Part shown: piece after piece, positions 9,627 to 18,637 of the stretch
Position numbering within the stretch: position 1 is the first letter of the stretch
Layout: every line of letters starts with the position of its first letter
Assembly: GCA_030065095.1 (NCBI GenBank)
Contig: JASJDP010000008.1
Location: forward strand, 186,001-250,000
Direction of reading: 5' to 3'
Origin: Rhodobacter sp.
GTDB lineage: Bacteria > Pseudomonadota > Alphaproteobacteria > Rhodobacterales > Rhodobacteraceae
Length of the DNA stretch: 64,000 nucleotides
Translations under genes and position numbers: made by a program
The notes under the pieces: generated by a model
The model's database searches: none
What the model saw: the letters and a program-made list of their open reading frames with translations, nothing else
What the model was told of the DNA's origin: nothing

Positions 9627-11195
9627 ATGATCAGCGGGCGGGACAAAGTGGTGGTGATCGGCGCCGGGATGGGCGGGCTCGCTTCGGCGATGCGCCTTGC
9701 GCATGCCGGACTGGATGTCACCCTGGTCGACAGCCACGCTGCCCCCGGCGGCAAGATGCGGACGGTCGACAGTGCGGCCGGACCGGTGGATGCGGGGCCG
9801 ACGGTGCTGACGATGCGGCACGTGTTTGACCGACTGTTTGCGGATGTGGGCGACGCGCTCGCGGCCCATGTAACGCTGGTTCCCGAGCCCGTTCTGGCGC
9901 GGCATTGGTGGCCGGACGGGTCCGGTCTGGATCTGTATGCCGACCGGCAAGCCAGCGCCAAGGCCGTAAGAGAGTTTGCCGGCAGCAGGGCCGAAGCGGA
10001 ATTCCTCGGGTTCTGCGACAGCGCAGTTCGGTTGTTTGACGCCTTCGATGTCCCGATGATGCAGGCGCGGTCGCCCAGCTTTGCAAAACTGACGGCGCAT
10101 GTCCTGAAAGACCCGGGTCTGATCCGCCATATGGCGCCGCTCCGCACCCTCGCGCGATCCCTGGCGAAACAATTCAGCGACCCGCGCTTGCGGCAACTCT
10201 TCGGGCGATACGCGACATATGTCGGCGGCTCGCCGTTCCGTTCGCCCGCCGTTCTGGGCCTGATCTGGCGGGCCGAAGAACAGGGGGTTTGGGCGGTGCA
10301 GGGCGGCATGCACCAACTGGCGCGGGCAATGGCGCGGGTCGCCGGGTCGCAAGGTGCGCGACTGATCTTCGGTGCACATGCCGAGCGGATTGAGGTGCGG
10401 GACGGCGCCGTCGGCGCGGTTCACCTGGCCGATGGCCGGTGCCTGCCTGCAGGCCGCGTTGTCTTCAACGGCGATCCCGCTGCCCTGACGACCGGCCTCT
10501 TGGGCGGTCCGTCTGCCCGGTCGGTGCCGCAAAGTGCCGCAACGCCGCGCAGTCTATCGGCGTATGTCTGGAGCTTTGCCGCGAAACCCAGCGGTCCGGA
10601 CCTGACACATCACAATGTGTTCTTCGGCAGCGACCCCCAGCAAGAGTTCGGGCCCATCGGCGCCGGATTACCGCCGCAGGATCCCACACTCTACGTCTGC
10701 GCCCAGGACCGTGGCGCGGGGGCCTCGCCGGATGGCCTGGAACGGTTCGAAATCATCATGAACGGTGCGCCCACGGGAACGGGTGCGCCGGAGGAGCCCG
10801 AGCAATGTCTGATACGGACCTTCGAAACGCTGCGCCGGTTTGGCCTGATCTTCGATCCAGCACCGGGCCCGGAGGCCGTGACGACGCCCGCGGGGTTCGC
10901 CCGGCTGTTTCCCGCCAGTCAGGGATCCCTCTACGGGCGGAGCCCGCATGGCCTGATGGCGGCGTTCAGGCGGCCGACCGCGCGGACACGGTTGCCGGGA
11001 CTGTACCTGGCCGGCGGCGGGGCGCATCCGGGGGCGGGGGTGCCGATGGCGACCCTCTCCGGCGCGCACGCGGCCGAGGCGATCTTGACGGACCTAACTT
11101 CCACCTCGACGTCCCGTCCAACGGCTACGCCTGGTGGTATGTCGACGGGATCAGCGATGACGGGACGCGCGCGGTCTCGGTCATCGGTTTCATAG
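9627..11195 (+). CDS. crtD: Methoxyneurosporene (hydroxyneurosporene) desaturase
   Basis: FAD enzyme of the CrtI family that adds the C-3,4 double bond in spheroidene synthesis. The dinucleotide fold VVIGAGMGGLASAMRLAHAG is at the N-terminus, and GLYLAGGGAHPGAGVPMATL is the C-terminal FAD segment. Family homology ends around residue 490 (AEAILTDL). The frame runs on to 522 residues with a Ser/Thr/Arg-rich tail, because crtC begins in another frame here and the genes overlap by about 100 bp. Confidence 0.94.
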   Translation: MISGRDKVVVIGAGMGGLASAMRLAHAGLDVTLVDSHAAPGGKMRTVDSAAGPVDAGPTVLTMRHVFDRLFADVGDALAAHVTLVPEPVLARHWWPDGSGLDLYADRQASAKAVREFAGSRAEAEFLGFCDSAVRLFDAFDVPMMQARSPSFAKLTAHVLKDPGLIRHMAPLRTLARSLAKQFSDPRLRQLFGRYATYVGGSPFRSPAVLGLIWRAEEQGVWAVQGGMHQLARAMARVAGSQGARLIFGAHAERIEVRDGAVGAVHLADGRCLPAGRVVFNGDPAALTTGLLGGPSARSVPQSAATPRSLSAYVWSFAAKPSGPDLTHHNVFFGSDPQQEFGPIGAGLPPQDPTLYVCAQDRGAGASPDGLERFEIIMNGAPTGTGAPEEPEQCLIRTFETLRRFGLIFDPAPGPEAVTTPAGFARLFPASQGSLYGRSPHGLMAAFRRPTARTRLPGLYLAGGGAHPGAGVPMATLSGAHAAEAILTDLTSTSTSRPTATPGGMSTGSAMTGRARSRSSVS

Positions 11196-12022
11196 GGTCC
11201 GTCTTCTCGCCCTGGTACCGCTGGTCCGGGCGGAAGCGGCCGGCGAACCACTGCTGCATCAACGTGGCCACCTATGGCCCCGGCGGGCGCTTCACGATGA
11301 CCGACCGTGGGGAACGCGCGCTCAGGACGTCGCGGGATGTGTTCCAGGTGGGACCGAGTTCGATGCGGTGGGTCGGCGGCAGGCTGGTGATCGATGTCGA
11401 TGAGATCTCATCGCTGCCGCTGATCAGCCGCGTCAGGGGACGGATCACGGTAACGCCGTCGGCCGTCACCGGTGTAGAGATGCCGCTGATCGGGGATGGC
11501 ACGCATATCTGGCGGCCCTTCGCGCCGACCAGCCATATCGAGGTCGACCTGAACCGGGGCTGGCAATGGACGGGGCACGGGTATTTCGATGCGAATTTCG
11601 GGACCCGCGCGCTAGAGCAGGATTTCAGCTATTGGACCTGGGGCCGGTTTCCGCATCGGCGTGGATCGGTTTGTTTTTACGACGCGGCCCGCCGCGACGG
11701 AAGCGAGCTGGCGGTGGGGGTCCGGTTTGAAAAGGATGGCCGGGCCGAGGTGACGCCCGCGCCGCCGAAGGCCCGGATGAACCGGACATTGTGGGCATTG
11801 CGGCGCGAGACGCGGGCGGATGCGGGATTCCGGCCGCATCAGGTAAAGGCGATGCTGGACGCGCCGTTCTATTCCAGATCGGCCGTCAGGACCAAGATTC
11901 ATGGGGACGAGACGGTGGGGGTGCACGAGGCGCTGGATCTGAACCGGTTCGCCTCGCCCCTTCTAAAGCCAATGCTGGCGGTACGGGTGCCACGGCGGGC
12001 CGGGTGGAGCTTTGAGGATTAG
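11090..12022 (+). CDS. crtC: Hydroxyneurosporene synthase (carotenoid 1,2-hydratase); start uncertain
   Basis: Adds water to the psi end of neurosporene or related carotenes. Family segments are clear: NGYAWWYVDGISDDGTRAVS, GFIGSVFSPWYRWSGR, FTMTDRGER and SYWTWGRFPHRRGS. About 310 residues are coded from 11090 on. The start is a problem: between an ATG at 10804, deep inside crtD, and one at 11296, past the conserved N-terminus, this frame has no ATG, GTG or TTG. The coordinate given is simply where CrtC-like sequence begins. Confidence 0.85.
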   Translation, partial: GPNFHLDVPSNGYAWWYVDGISDDGTRAVSVIGFIGSVFSPWYRWSGRKRPANHCCINVATYGPGGRFTMTDRGERALRTSRDVFQVGPSSMRWVGGRLVIDVDEISSLPLISRVRGRITVTPSAVTGVEMPLIGDGTHIWRPFAPTSHIEVDLNRGWQWTGHGYFDANFGTRALEQDFSYWTWGRFPHRRGSVCFYDAARRDGSELAVGVRFEKDGRAEVTPAPPKARMNRTLWALRRETRADAGFRPHQVKAMLDAPFYSRSAVRTKIHGDETVGVHEALDLNRFASPLLKPMLAVRVPRRAGWSFED

Positions 12023-12492
12023 GCGGCTTCGACAGGCGCGTCCGGTTTGTTGTTTCGCCAGATCCAGAAATTCAGCGCACCCGCATAACTGACCCAGATC
12101 AGATACGGAATCAGCATCAGCGCCGCGATCCGGTCGAGAACCGCGCTGAAGACCAGCATGCCGGCAACCGAGACCCAAAGCGCCGCCAGCACAGCCATGC
12201 CTTGCCCCAGCCGCCGCAGCCCGAAGAAGACAGGAGTCCAGAGCGTATTGAGCGAAAACTGCAGCGCGAAAAAGGCCAAAGCCACGCCATTGCCGGGAAT
12301 AAAGGCGACACGTGCAGCCGCCCACGCGATCAGAACGTAAAGAACCGTCCAGGCGATGGGGAACAGCCAGTTCGGCGGGGTCCAGCCGGGCTTGCGCAGG
12401 CTGTCATACCACGCGCCCGGTGGGAACGCCGCACCGGTGGTGCCGGCGGCAAAACAGGCTGCGAGGAAGATCGCGAAGACGAAGAAGTCCAT
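12019..12492 (-). CDS. tspO: TspO/MBR tryptophan-rich sensory protein
   Basis: Five-helix outer-membrane or membrane tryptophan-rich protein that binds porphyrins and, in Rhodobacter, dampens photosynthesis gene expression in oxygen. The 157-residue protein has the family motifs WYDSLRKPGWTPPNWLFPIA, LQFSLNTLWTPVFFG and LIPYLIWVSYAGALN. It lies convergent to crtC, with stop codons overlapping, between crtC and crtB as in Rhodobacter. Confidence 0.95.
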   Translation of the reverse strand: MDFFVFAIFLAACFAAGTTGAAFPPGAWYDSLRKPGWTPPNWLFPIAWTVLYVLIAWAAARVAFIPGNGVALAFFALQFSLNTLWTPVFFGLRRLGQGMAVLAALWVSVAGMLVFSAVLDRIAALMLIPYLIWVSYAGALNFWIWRNNKPDAPVEAA

Positions 12493-12522
12493 GCCGTGGA
12501 CCTAGCATGTTCCGGTGATGCA

Positions 12523-13551
12523 TCAAAGACTGCGTTGCGCCTGGTCGTTCGCCTCGAGTTGGGCAAAGATGGACAACAGCGCGCCGGACCGTCCCTCGCC
12601 CCAGTCGCCGCGCGGCTGCGTGCGGGCACGGGCGGCGGCATCGACCAAAAACGCGACCTCGGGCGCGGGCGCGGCATGGAGCACGGCGGATCGCGGCATG
12701 ACCGCGGTCAATCCCGAGCGCAGCATCGAGAGCCCGAGCCAGCCGATCTTTTGTCCCTTGGTCGTCCGGCCGCGCCACGACACGGTGTCGTAACCGTTGC
12801 GCCGAATGGCCCCGCCGATGCCCGCGTAGATATAGCGTGCGGCGAAAATTCCGGGGCGGCAACCGATCGGCAGTGCCTGGATGCCCGGTTCCGACCGGTA
12901 GTAGAAGCGGTCGGCGGTGCGCAGCAGGCGGCGCACCATATCGCGGATCTGATCATCGGGCAGCGGATCGGCAAAGAACGCCTGAGGGTCGATCCCGGCG
13001 TCGGCCATCCAGTCGAGCGGCAGATAGAGCCTGCGGGCACGTGCATCCTCGCCCACATCCCGGGCGATGTTGGTCAGCTGCATCGCCAGTCCCAGGTCGC
13101 AGGCCCGGGCCAGCGCGTCGGCATCGCGGACACGCATCAGCACCGCCATCATGGCGCCGACGGCAGAGGCAACGCGGGCGGAATAGTCCAGAAGCTCGCT
13201 GAGCGTCTGGTACTGCCGCCCCACGGCATCCCAGGCGAGACCTTCAAGCAGCGCCTCGGGCAGGGCGCGCGGCATATCGAAATCCTCGACAACGGCCGCA
13301 AAGGCCCGGTCGGCGGGCGCGTTTCTGGGTCGGCCGGCATAGACCAGATCGAGCCGGTCGCGCAGGGACAGGACGGCGTCGGCCTTTTCCTGATGCTCAT
13401 CCACCGAGTCGTCTGCCAGACGGCAGAAGGCATAGAGCGCCAGCGCGGGGTCGCGCACCCTGGCGGGCAGCAGTTTCGAGGCCGTGTGAAACGACAGCGA
13501 CCCGACCCTGATCGCCTGTCGGCAGTGGTCCATATCGCGCGGGTCGATCAT
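12523..13551 (-). CDS. crtB: Phytoene synthase
   Basis: Joins two GGPP into phytoene, the first carotenoid-specific step. The 342-residue protein has both Asp-rich motifs, DDSVDE (in YAFCRLADDSVDE) and DVGED (in NIARDVGED). The ATG overlaps the crtI stop as ATGA, so translation is probably coupled. A longer in-frame reading upstream lies inside crtI and is not used. Confidence 0.96.
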   Translation of the reverse strand: MIDPRDMDHCRQAIRVGSLSFHTASKLLPARVRDPALALYAFCRLADDSVDEHQEKADAVLSLRDRLDLVYAGRPRNAPADRAFAAVVEDFDMPRALPEALLEGLAWDAVGRQYQTLSELLDYSARVASAVGAMMAVLMRVRDADALARACDLGLAMQLTNIARDVGEDARARRLYLPLDWMADAGIDPQAFFADPLPDDQIRDMVRRLLRTADRFYYRSEPGIQALPIGCRPGIFAARYIYAGIGGAIRRNGYDTVSWRGRTTKGQKIGWLGLSMLRSGLTAVMPRSAVLHAAPAPEVAFLVDAAARARTQPRGDWGEGRSGALLSIFAQLEANDQAQRSL

Positions 13552-15134
13552 TCGGCTGCCATTTTCATCGTTCCCGGGACGGTTTCGGCGTCGGGCACCA
13601 GCTTTGCCAGCACCTCGGCCGACGAGACGACGCCCGGCAGGCCCGCGCCGGGATGTGTGCCTGCGCCCGCAAGATACAGGCCGGACAGCTCCTCGCTGAC
13701 GTTGTGCGGGCGGAACCAGGCGGATTGCAGGATCCGGGGTTCGATCGAAAAGCCTGCGCCGTACGGGCTGAGATAGCGGTTGCGGAAGTCGTCGGGCGTG
13801 AACACGAGGCTGGCGGACAGACGGTCGCCAAGGCCGGGAAGCAGTTGCTCTTCGAGCATGTTCTGAACCTTTTGCCGGTAGGTTTCCGCCTGGGCGGTCC
13901 AGTCGACCGGATCGTCGAAACCCAGATGCGGGACCGGCGAGAGCGCGTAGAACGTGTCGTCGCCGTAGGGCGCCGCGCCTGGGTCCGTGACCGTGGGACG
14001 GTGGACGTACAGGCTCATGTCGTCGGCCAGGTGGCCACGGATGAAGATGTCGCGCACGAGACCCCGGTAACGGGGGCCGTTGAGGATGGTGTGATGGCCG
14101 GCATCGGGCCACAGGTGGCGGGAATTGCGCGTGCCGAAATACCAGACGAAAAGGCCCATCGACCAACGGGTGCGTTTCAGTCGCGGCGGGGTCCAGCGGC
14201 GCTTGGCCTGGTTGCGCAAAAGCCAGTTATAGGTGTGGCCGGCATCGGCATTGGAGACGGTTATATCGGCAGGGATCGTTTCGCCGCCGGCGAGGCGGAC
14301 CCCTCTGGCCCTGTCGCGCCGAACCACGATTTCGTCGACTTCGGCGCCTTGCACAACCTGTCCGCCCTGGGATTTCACGACACGCGCCATGGCGTCGGCG
14401 ATTGCCTGGACACCGCCCATGGCATAGTGGACGCCGAATTCCTTTTCGAGATGGCTGACGAGGATATACATCGATGTGACGTGGAACGGGTCGCCGCCGA
14501 TGAAAAGCGGGTGAAAGGACAGGGCCATGCGCAGGCGTTCGTCCTTCACGCGTTTGGCGGCGTGGGCATAGACCGACCGGTCGGCGCGGAGCATCGCGAA
14601 GGTGGGCAGGACCTTGATCAGTTCCCACAGCTCGTTCATCGGACGGCGACCGAGATCTTCGAATCCGAACGTATAGCGGCGTTCGCTGTCCCTGAGAAAC
14701 CTGTCGTAGCCTTTGAGGTCCCCGGGCGACAGCCGCGCAACCTCGGCGCGCATGGCATCGGTGTCCTGGCGGGCGGTGAAGGTGCTGCCGTCGGGCCAAC
14801 GGATTTCGTAGAACGGGTCGAGCGGGCGGAGATCGACCTCGGCATCGAAATCTCGGCCACAGGCGGCCCAAAGCTCGCGGAAGACCTGCGGAACGGTCAC
14901 GATGGTGGGCCCGAGGTCGAAGCGGTGGCCGTTTTGCACGATCGAGGATCCGCGTCCGCCGGGGCGGTCGAGCCGGTCGAGCACGGTGACGCGGTAGCCC
15001 TTGGCGCCCAGCCGCATGGCCGAGGCGAGCCCGCCGAGCCCCGCGCCGATCACCACCGCGTGGGCGCGGGTGTCGCCAGGGGCGGGACTGGCCGGGTACG
15101 GAGCGACTCTTGTCAACATGAATATACGATACAT
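13548..15134 (-). CDS. crtI: Phytoene desaturase
   Basis: FAD enzyme that desaturates phytoene to neurosporene or lycopene. The N-terminal fold VVIGAGLGGLASAMRLGAKG and C-terminal GLYLAGAGTHPGAGLPGVV mark the CrtI family; length is 528 residues. Two ATGs are possible, 15134 and 15119. Neither has a clear ribosome site, and a PpsR palindrome begins at 15135, so a short or absent leader is likely. Couples into crtB by ATGA. Confidence 0.95.
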   Translation of the reverse strand: MYRIFMLTRVAPYPASPAPGDTRAHAVVIGAGLGGLASAMRLGAKGYRVTVLDRLDRPGGRGSSIVQNGHRFDLGPTIVTVPQVFRELWAACGRDFDAEVDLRPLDPFYEIRWPDGSTFTARQDTDAMRAEVARLSPGDLKGYDRFLRDSERRYTFGFEDLGRRPMNELWELIKVLPTFAMLRADRSVYAHAAKRVKDERLRMALSFHPLFIGGDPFHVTSMYILVSHLEKEFGVHYAMGGVQAIADAMARVVKSQGGQVVQGAEVDEIVVRRDRARGVRLAGGETIPADITVSNADAGHTYNWLLRNQAKRRWTPPRLKRTRWSMGLFVWYFGTRNSRHLWPDAGHHTILNGPRYRGLVRDIFIRGHLADDMSLYVHRPTVTDPGAAPYGDDTFYALSPVPHLGFDDPVDWTAQAETYRQKVQNMLEEQLLPGLGDRLSASLVFTPDDFRNRYLSPYGAGFSIEPRILQSAWFRPHNVSEELSGLYLAGAGTHPGAGLPGVVSSAEVLAKLVPDAETVPGTMKMAAE

Positions 15135-15229
15135 TGTCTAGCAAAGTTTACAATCCTGCTGTTCAATCTTGCCGTGTCAACGCACTACGGGTTTCCAAGG
15201 CCCGGCAGCTGTGTCAGATTGAGTTGACA
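15135..15229. promoter_or_regulatory. crtI-crtA divergent control region with two PpsR/CrtJ palindromes
   Basis: Exact TGT-N12-ACA sites lie at 15135-15152 (next to crtI) and 15212-15229 (next to crtA), 59 bp apart. CrtJ of Rhodobacter capsulatus acts at separated sites in this same intergenic region. Here the consensus is seen; cooperative binding over the gap is inferred. Confidence 0.82.
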
Positions 15230-15254
15230 CTTCGGCGTTTTAGGAGGTCGGACG

Positions 15255-15965
15255 ATTCAAACGGTCAGTCTTAGCTTCTACCGCTTCGGCAGCCTCGGCG
15301 CGCGGGCCTGGGCGTTCGGCATGATGGGCGCGGCGCGGCTGGCGTTGCCGAAGGTGCCGGATATCGGGTTCTGGAAGCTCTGCGGGTCCGGGACGGGCGA
15401 GGGATTCACGCCGCTGCCGAATACGGCGGTCTATGCGGTTCTGGCGGTGTGGCCGTCGGAGGAGATTGCGCGCGCGCGGACGGCGGAGGCGCCGGTCTTT
15501 CAAAGCTACAAGGCGCGGTCGGTCGAGGACTGGACGGTGTTTCTGAACCCGACCTCGGCCCGCGGCGGGTGGTCGGGCACAGCGCCCTTCGCGCCGGCCG
15601 AGCGCACGCTGGCGGGGCCGATTGCGGCGCTGACGCGGGCGACGATCAAGCCCAAGGTCCTGTTGCGGTTCTGGCGGCGCGCGCCGGGCATATCCGACGT
15701 CATCGGCGCCGATCCCAACGTGATGTTCAAGATCGGTATCGGCGAGGTGCCCTGGCTGCACCAGGTAACGTTTTCGATCTGGCCCGACCAGGCGTCGATG
15801 AACGCCTTTGCCCGCGCCGACGGGCCGCATGCGCGCGCGATCCGGGCCGTGCGCGACGGGAACTGGTTCAGCGAAGAGCTGTACGCGCGCTTTCAGATTG
15901 CAGGTGATCGCGGTAGCTGGGGCGGGGCAAGCCCGCTGGCGGCGGCCGGGGCAAAGGCGGCATGA
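15255..15965 (+). CDS. crtA: Spheroidene monooxygenase, apparent ATT start
   Basis: Oxygen-dependent ketolase that turns spheroidene into spheroidenone. It carries GSGTGEGFTPLPNTAVYAVL, TLAGPIAALTRATIKPK and GEVPWLHQVTFSIWPDQASM. The first ATG in frame (15321) would drop about 22 residues, including QTVSLSFYRF, the usual family N-terminus. AGGAGG at 15242-15247 lies 7 nt before an in-frame ATT at 15255, the likely start. Only ACG at 15252 competes, since TGA closes the frame at 15225. Overlaps bchI by ATGA. Confidence 0.92.
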   Translation: MQTVSLSFYRFGSLGARAWAFGMMGAARLALPKVPDIGFWKLCGSGTGEGFTPLPNTAVYAVLAVWPSEEIARARTAEAPVFQSYKARSVEDWTVFLNPTSARGGWSGTAPFAPAERTLAGPIAALTRATIKPKVLLRFWRRAPGISDVIGADPNVMFKIGIGEVPWLHQVTFSIWPDQASMNAFARADGPHARAIRAVRDGNWFSEELYARFQIAGDRGSWGGASPLAAAGAKAA

Positions 15966-16969
15966 GCGTGCAGCCCTTTCCGTTCTCCGCCATCGTCGGG
16001 CAGGACGAGATGAAACAGGCGATGGTGCTGACGGCCATCGATCCCGGCATCGGTGGGGTGCTGGTATTCGGCGATCGCGGGACCGGAAAGTCCACTGCCG
16101 TGCGCGCGCTGGCGGCGCTGCTGCCGAAGATCAGCGCCGTTGCGGACTGTCCGGTCAACTCGGAAAGACCAGAGGATTGCCCGGACTGGGTCGAACTGAA
16201 CTCCGCCCGCGTCGTCAAGAGACCGACCCCGGTGGTCGATCTGCCCCTGGGCGTCACCGAGGACCGCGTCGTCGGCGCGCTGGATATCGAGCGTGCCCTG
16301 ACCCGCGGCGAAAAGGCGTTCGAGCCCGGGCTGCTGGCACGGGCCAACCGCGGGTACCTCTATATCGACGAGGTGAACCTGCTCGAGGACCATATCGTCG
16401 ATCTGCTGCTCGACGTCGCCCAGTCGGGCGAGAATCTGGTGGAGCGCGAAGGCCTGTCGATCCGGCATGCGGCGCGGTTCGTGCTGGTCGGCTCCGGCAA
16501 CCCCGAAGAAGGGGAACTGCGCCCGCAACTGCTGGACAGGTTCGGCTTGTCGGTCGAGGTCGCGTCGCCCGCCGACATTGCCGAGCGGATCGAAGTGATC
16601 AAACGGCGCGGCGCCTATGAGGTCGACAACGCCGCGTTCATGCGGCGCTGGCGGGCGGCGGATACCAAGTTGCGGAACCGGATTCTGCAGGCGCGCGAGG
16701 ATCTGGCGGGCGTGCGGACCGGCGACGATGTGCTGCGGGATTGCGCCGAGCTTTGCGTTGCACTGGGTTCGGACGGACTGCGCGGAGAATTGACGATGCT
16801 GAAGGCTGCCCGCGCGCTGGCGGCTTTCGAGAATGCCAGTGCTATCGACCGGGATCATCTGCGCCGCGTGGCGGCCTCGTCGCTCAGGCACCGGCTGCGC
16901 CGGGATCCGCTGGATGAGGCGGGATCGGGTACGCGCGTGATGCGCGCACTGGAGGAGGTGTTCGGCTGA
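15962..16969 (+). CDS. bchI: Magnesium chelatase ATPase subunit I
   Basis: AAA+ subunit of magnesium chelatase, which with BchD and BchH inserts Mg into protoporphyrin IX. The 335-residue protein has Walker A GDRGTGKS (37-44), Walker B in GYLYIDEVNLLEDH, and the arginine-finger region PEEGELRPQLLDRFGLSVEV. The ATG overlaps the crtA stop. bchD follows at once. Confidence 0.97.
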   Translation: MSVQPFPFSAIVGQDEMKQAMVLTAIDPGIGGVLVFGDRGTGKSTAVRALAALLPKISAVADCPVNSERPEDCPDWVELNSARVVKRPTPVVDLPLGVTEDRVVGALDIERALTRGEKAFEPGLLARANRGYLYIDEVNLLEDHIVDLLLDVAQSGENLVEREGLSIRHAARFVLVGSGNPEEGELRPQLLDRFGLSVEVASPADIAERIEVIKRRGAYEVDNAAFMRRWRAADTKLRNRILQAREDLAGVRTGDDVLRDCAELCVALGSDGLRGELTMLKAARALAAFENASAIDRDHLRRVAASSLRHRLRRDPLDEAGSGTRVMRALEEVFG

Positions 16970-18633
16970 CCGACGGCGAACGGCAATGGCAGCACGCGAT
17001 GCTGGCGCTGGAGCTATTCGCGCTCGACCCGGTCGGTCTGGCCGGTCTTTGGGTGAGGGCCCGGTCCGGGCCGGTGCGCGACCGGTTTCTGCAGCATGTG
17101 CGCGCGGTGCGGTTTCCGTTGCCGCTGGTCAAGATCCCGCCGGGCAGCGACGACGCGGTTCTCTACGGCGGGTTCGACTGGTCGAGCGCGCTGAGCGATG
17201 GCCGGCTGATGGAGCGGCCCGGACTGCTGTCGAGGCCGTCCGTGCTGTTGCTGCCGATGGCAGAGCAGTGTGCCGCCGGATTGTCCGCCCGGCTGGGGCA
17301 GGCGCTGGACCGGGGCGACTGTGCCGTGATCGCGCTGGATGAAGGCGAGGACGGGCTGAGCGGGGCGTTGTCGGATCGCCTCGGTATCTACATCGATCTG
17401 GAAGGCGTGTCGTGGCGGGACTGTACCTTGGCGCCAAGGCTTGGCGAGGGCTTGAAGCATCCCATTCTGGAATCGGTGCGCCTGACCGGGCAGGACCTCG
17501 AACATCTGACCGTGCTGGCGGCGCGGCTGGGCATTCCCAGTCTGCGCGCGCCCCTGCTGGCCGCCAGGGCGGCGCGGGCCCATGCCGGAATTCAGGGCCG
17601 CACGGAGGTTTGCGAGGAGGATCTCGCCGTGGGTGCCGGTCTTGTTCTGGCGCATCGGGCGCTGAGCCTGGAGGTGCCCCCCGACGAGCCGGAGGATCAG
17701 CCGACACCCGAACCGGAGGCAGCCGATCGGCCCGCACAGGATCGGGACATCGAGGATCTGTCCCAGCAAGAATTGCTGCTGGAGGCGGTGAAAGCCGCTC
17801 TGCCACGGGATGTTCTGGAGCGTCTGGCAAGCGAGCGGGCCGCGCGCAGGGCCAAGGGCGCGGCGGGCAGCGGCGCGGCGCGGCACGGAAACCGGCGCGG
17901 CCGCCCTTTGCCTTCGCGCCCCGGACAGTTGGGCAGTGGCGCGCGGATCGACCTGATCTCGACCCTGCGGGCCGCCGCCCCCTGGCAACGGATGCGCAAG
18001 GCGTTGTCGCCGGGGCGCGACGGCATCCTGTTTCGCGCCTCGGACATCCGGATCAAGCGCTATGAAGAGAAATCGGACCGCCTGCTGATCTTTGCGGTCG
18101 ATGCCTCGGGCTCTGCCGCGGCGTCGCGGCTGGCCGAGGCGAAGGGGGCGGTGGAGCTGCTGCTGGCAGAGGCCTATGCGCGGCGCGATCACGTGGCGCT
18201 GATCGCGTTCCGGCGGCAGGAGGCCGAACTGCTGCTGCCGCCGACCCGGTCGCTGGTGCAGACCAAACGCCGGCTGGCGGCGCTGCCGGGCGGGGGAGGG
18301 ACCCCGATGGCGGCCGGGCTGCAGGCGGCCGCCGCGCTGGCGGAACTGGAACGGCTGCGGGGGATGACACCGACCATCGCGGTTCTGTCGGACGGACGGG
18401 CGAATATCGCGCTCGATGGCTCTGCCGACCGCGCCGCCGCCCGGTCGGACGCGATTCACATCGCCCGGCGGATCGCCCATGCCGGGACCGCGGCACTTAT
18501 GATCGATACCGCGCCGCGGCCGCAGCCCGCGCTGCAGGAGCTGTCGGCGCAGATGGGGGCGTGGTATCTGCCCCTGCCGCGCGCACAGTCGCAGCGGTTG
18601 TCGCAGCAGATTTCATCGGCGATGGCAGGGTAG
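16966..18633 (+). CDS. bchD: Magnesium chelatase subunit D, probable CTG start
   Basis: Second AAA+-type subunit of magnesium chelatase: an AAA domain without intact Walker motifs (~1-200), an acidic Pro-rich linker near residue 240, and a C-terminal VWA domain with the MIDAS motif DASGSAAAS. The first ATG (16999) skips 11 residues. Family-like sequence TDGERQWQHAMLALELFALD extends back to a CTG at 16966 that overlaps the bchI stop and sits behind GGAGGAGG. The length from CTG is 555 residues. The protein is certain, the start only likely. Confidence 0.94.
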   Translation: MTDGERQWQHAMLALELFALDPVGLAGLWVRARSGPVRDRFLQHVRAVRFPLPLVKIPPGSDDAVLYGGFDWSSALSDGRLMERPGLLSRPSVLLLPMAEQCAAGLSARLGQALDRGDCAVIALDEGEDGLSGALSDRLGIYIDLEGVSWRDCTLAPRLGEGLKHPILESVRLTGQDLEHLTVLAARLGIPSLRAPLLAARAARAHAGIQGRTEVCEEDLAVGAGLVLAHRALSLEVPPDEPEDQPTPEPEAADRPAQDRDIEDLSQQELLLEAVKAALPRDVLERLASERAARRAKGAAGSGAARHGNRRGRPLPSRPGQLGSGARIDLISTLRAAAPWQRMRKALSPGRDGILFRASDIRIKRYEEKSDRLLIFAVDASGSAAASRLAEAKGAVELLLAEAYARRDHVALIAFRRQEAELLLPPTRSLVQTKRRLAALPGGGGTPMAAGLQAAAALAELERLRGMTPTIAVLSDGRANIALDGSADRAAARSDAIHIARRIAHAGTAALMIDTAPRPQPALQELSAQMGAWYLPLPRAQSQRLSQQISSAMAG

Positions 18634-18637
18634 GCCC

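Noticed and set aside
10804-11090. CrtC start at ATG 10804 with a GGAGGA ribosome site
   Set aside because: It would add 95 residues that are just the out-of-frame reading of conserved crtD, with no CrtC similarity.
12523-14166. 547-residue form of CrtB
   Set aside because: The extra N-terminus lies inside crtI in another frame; the ATGA-coupled start at 13551 gives the normal length.
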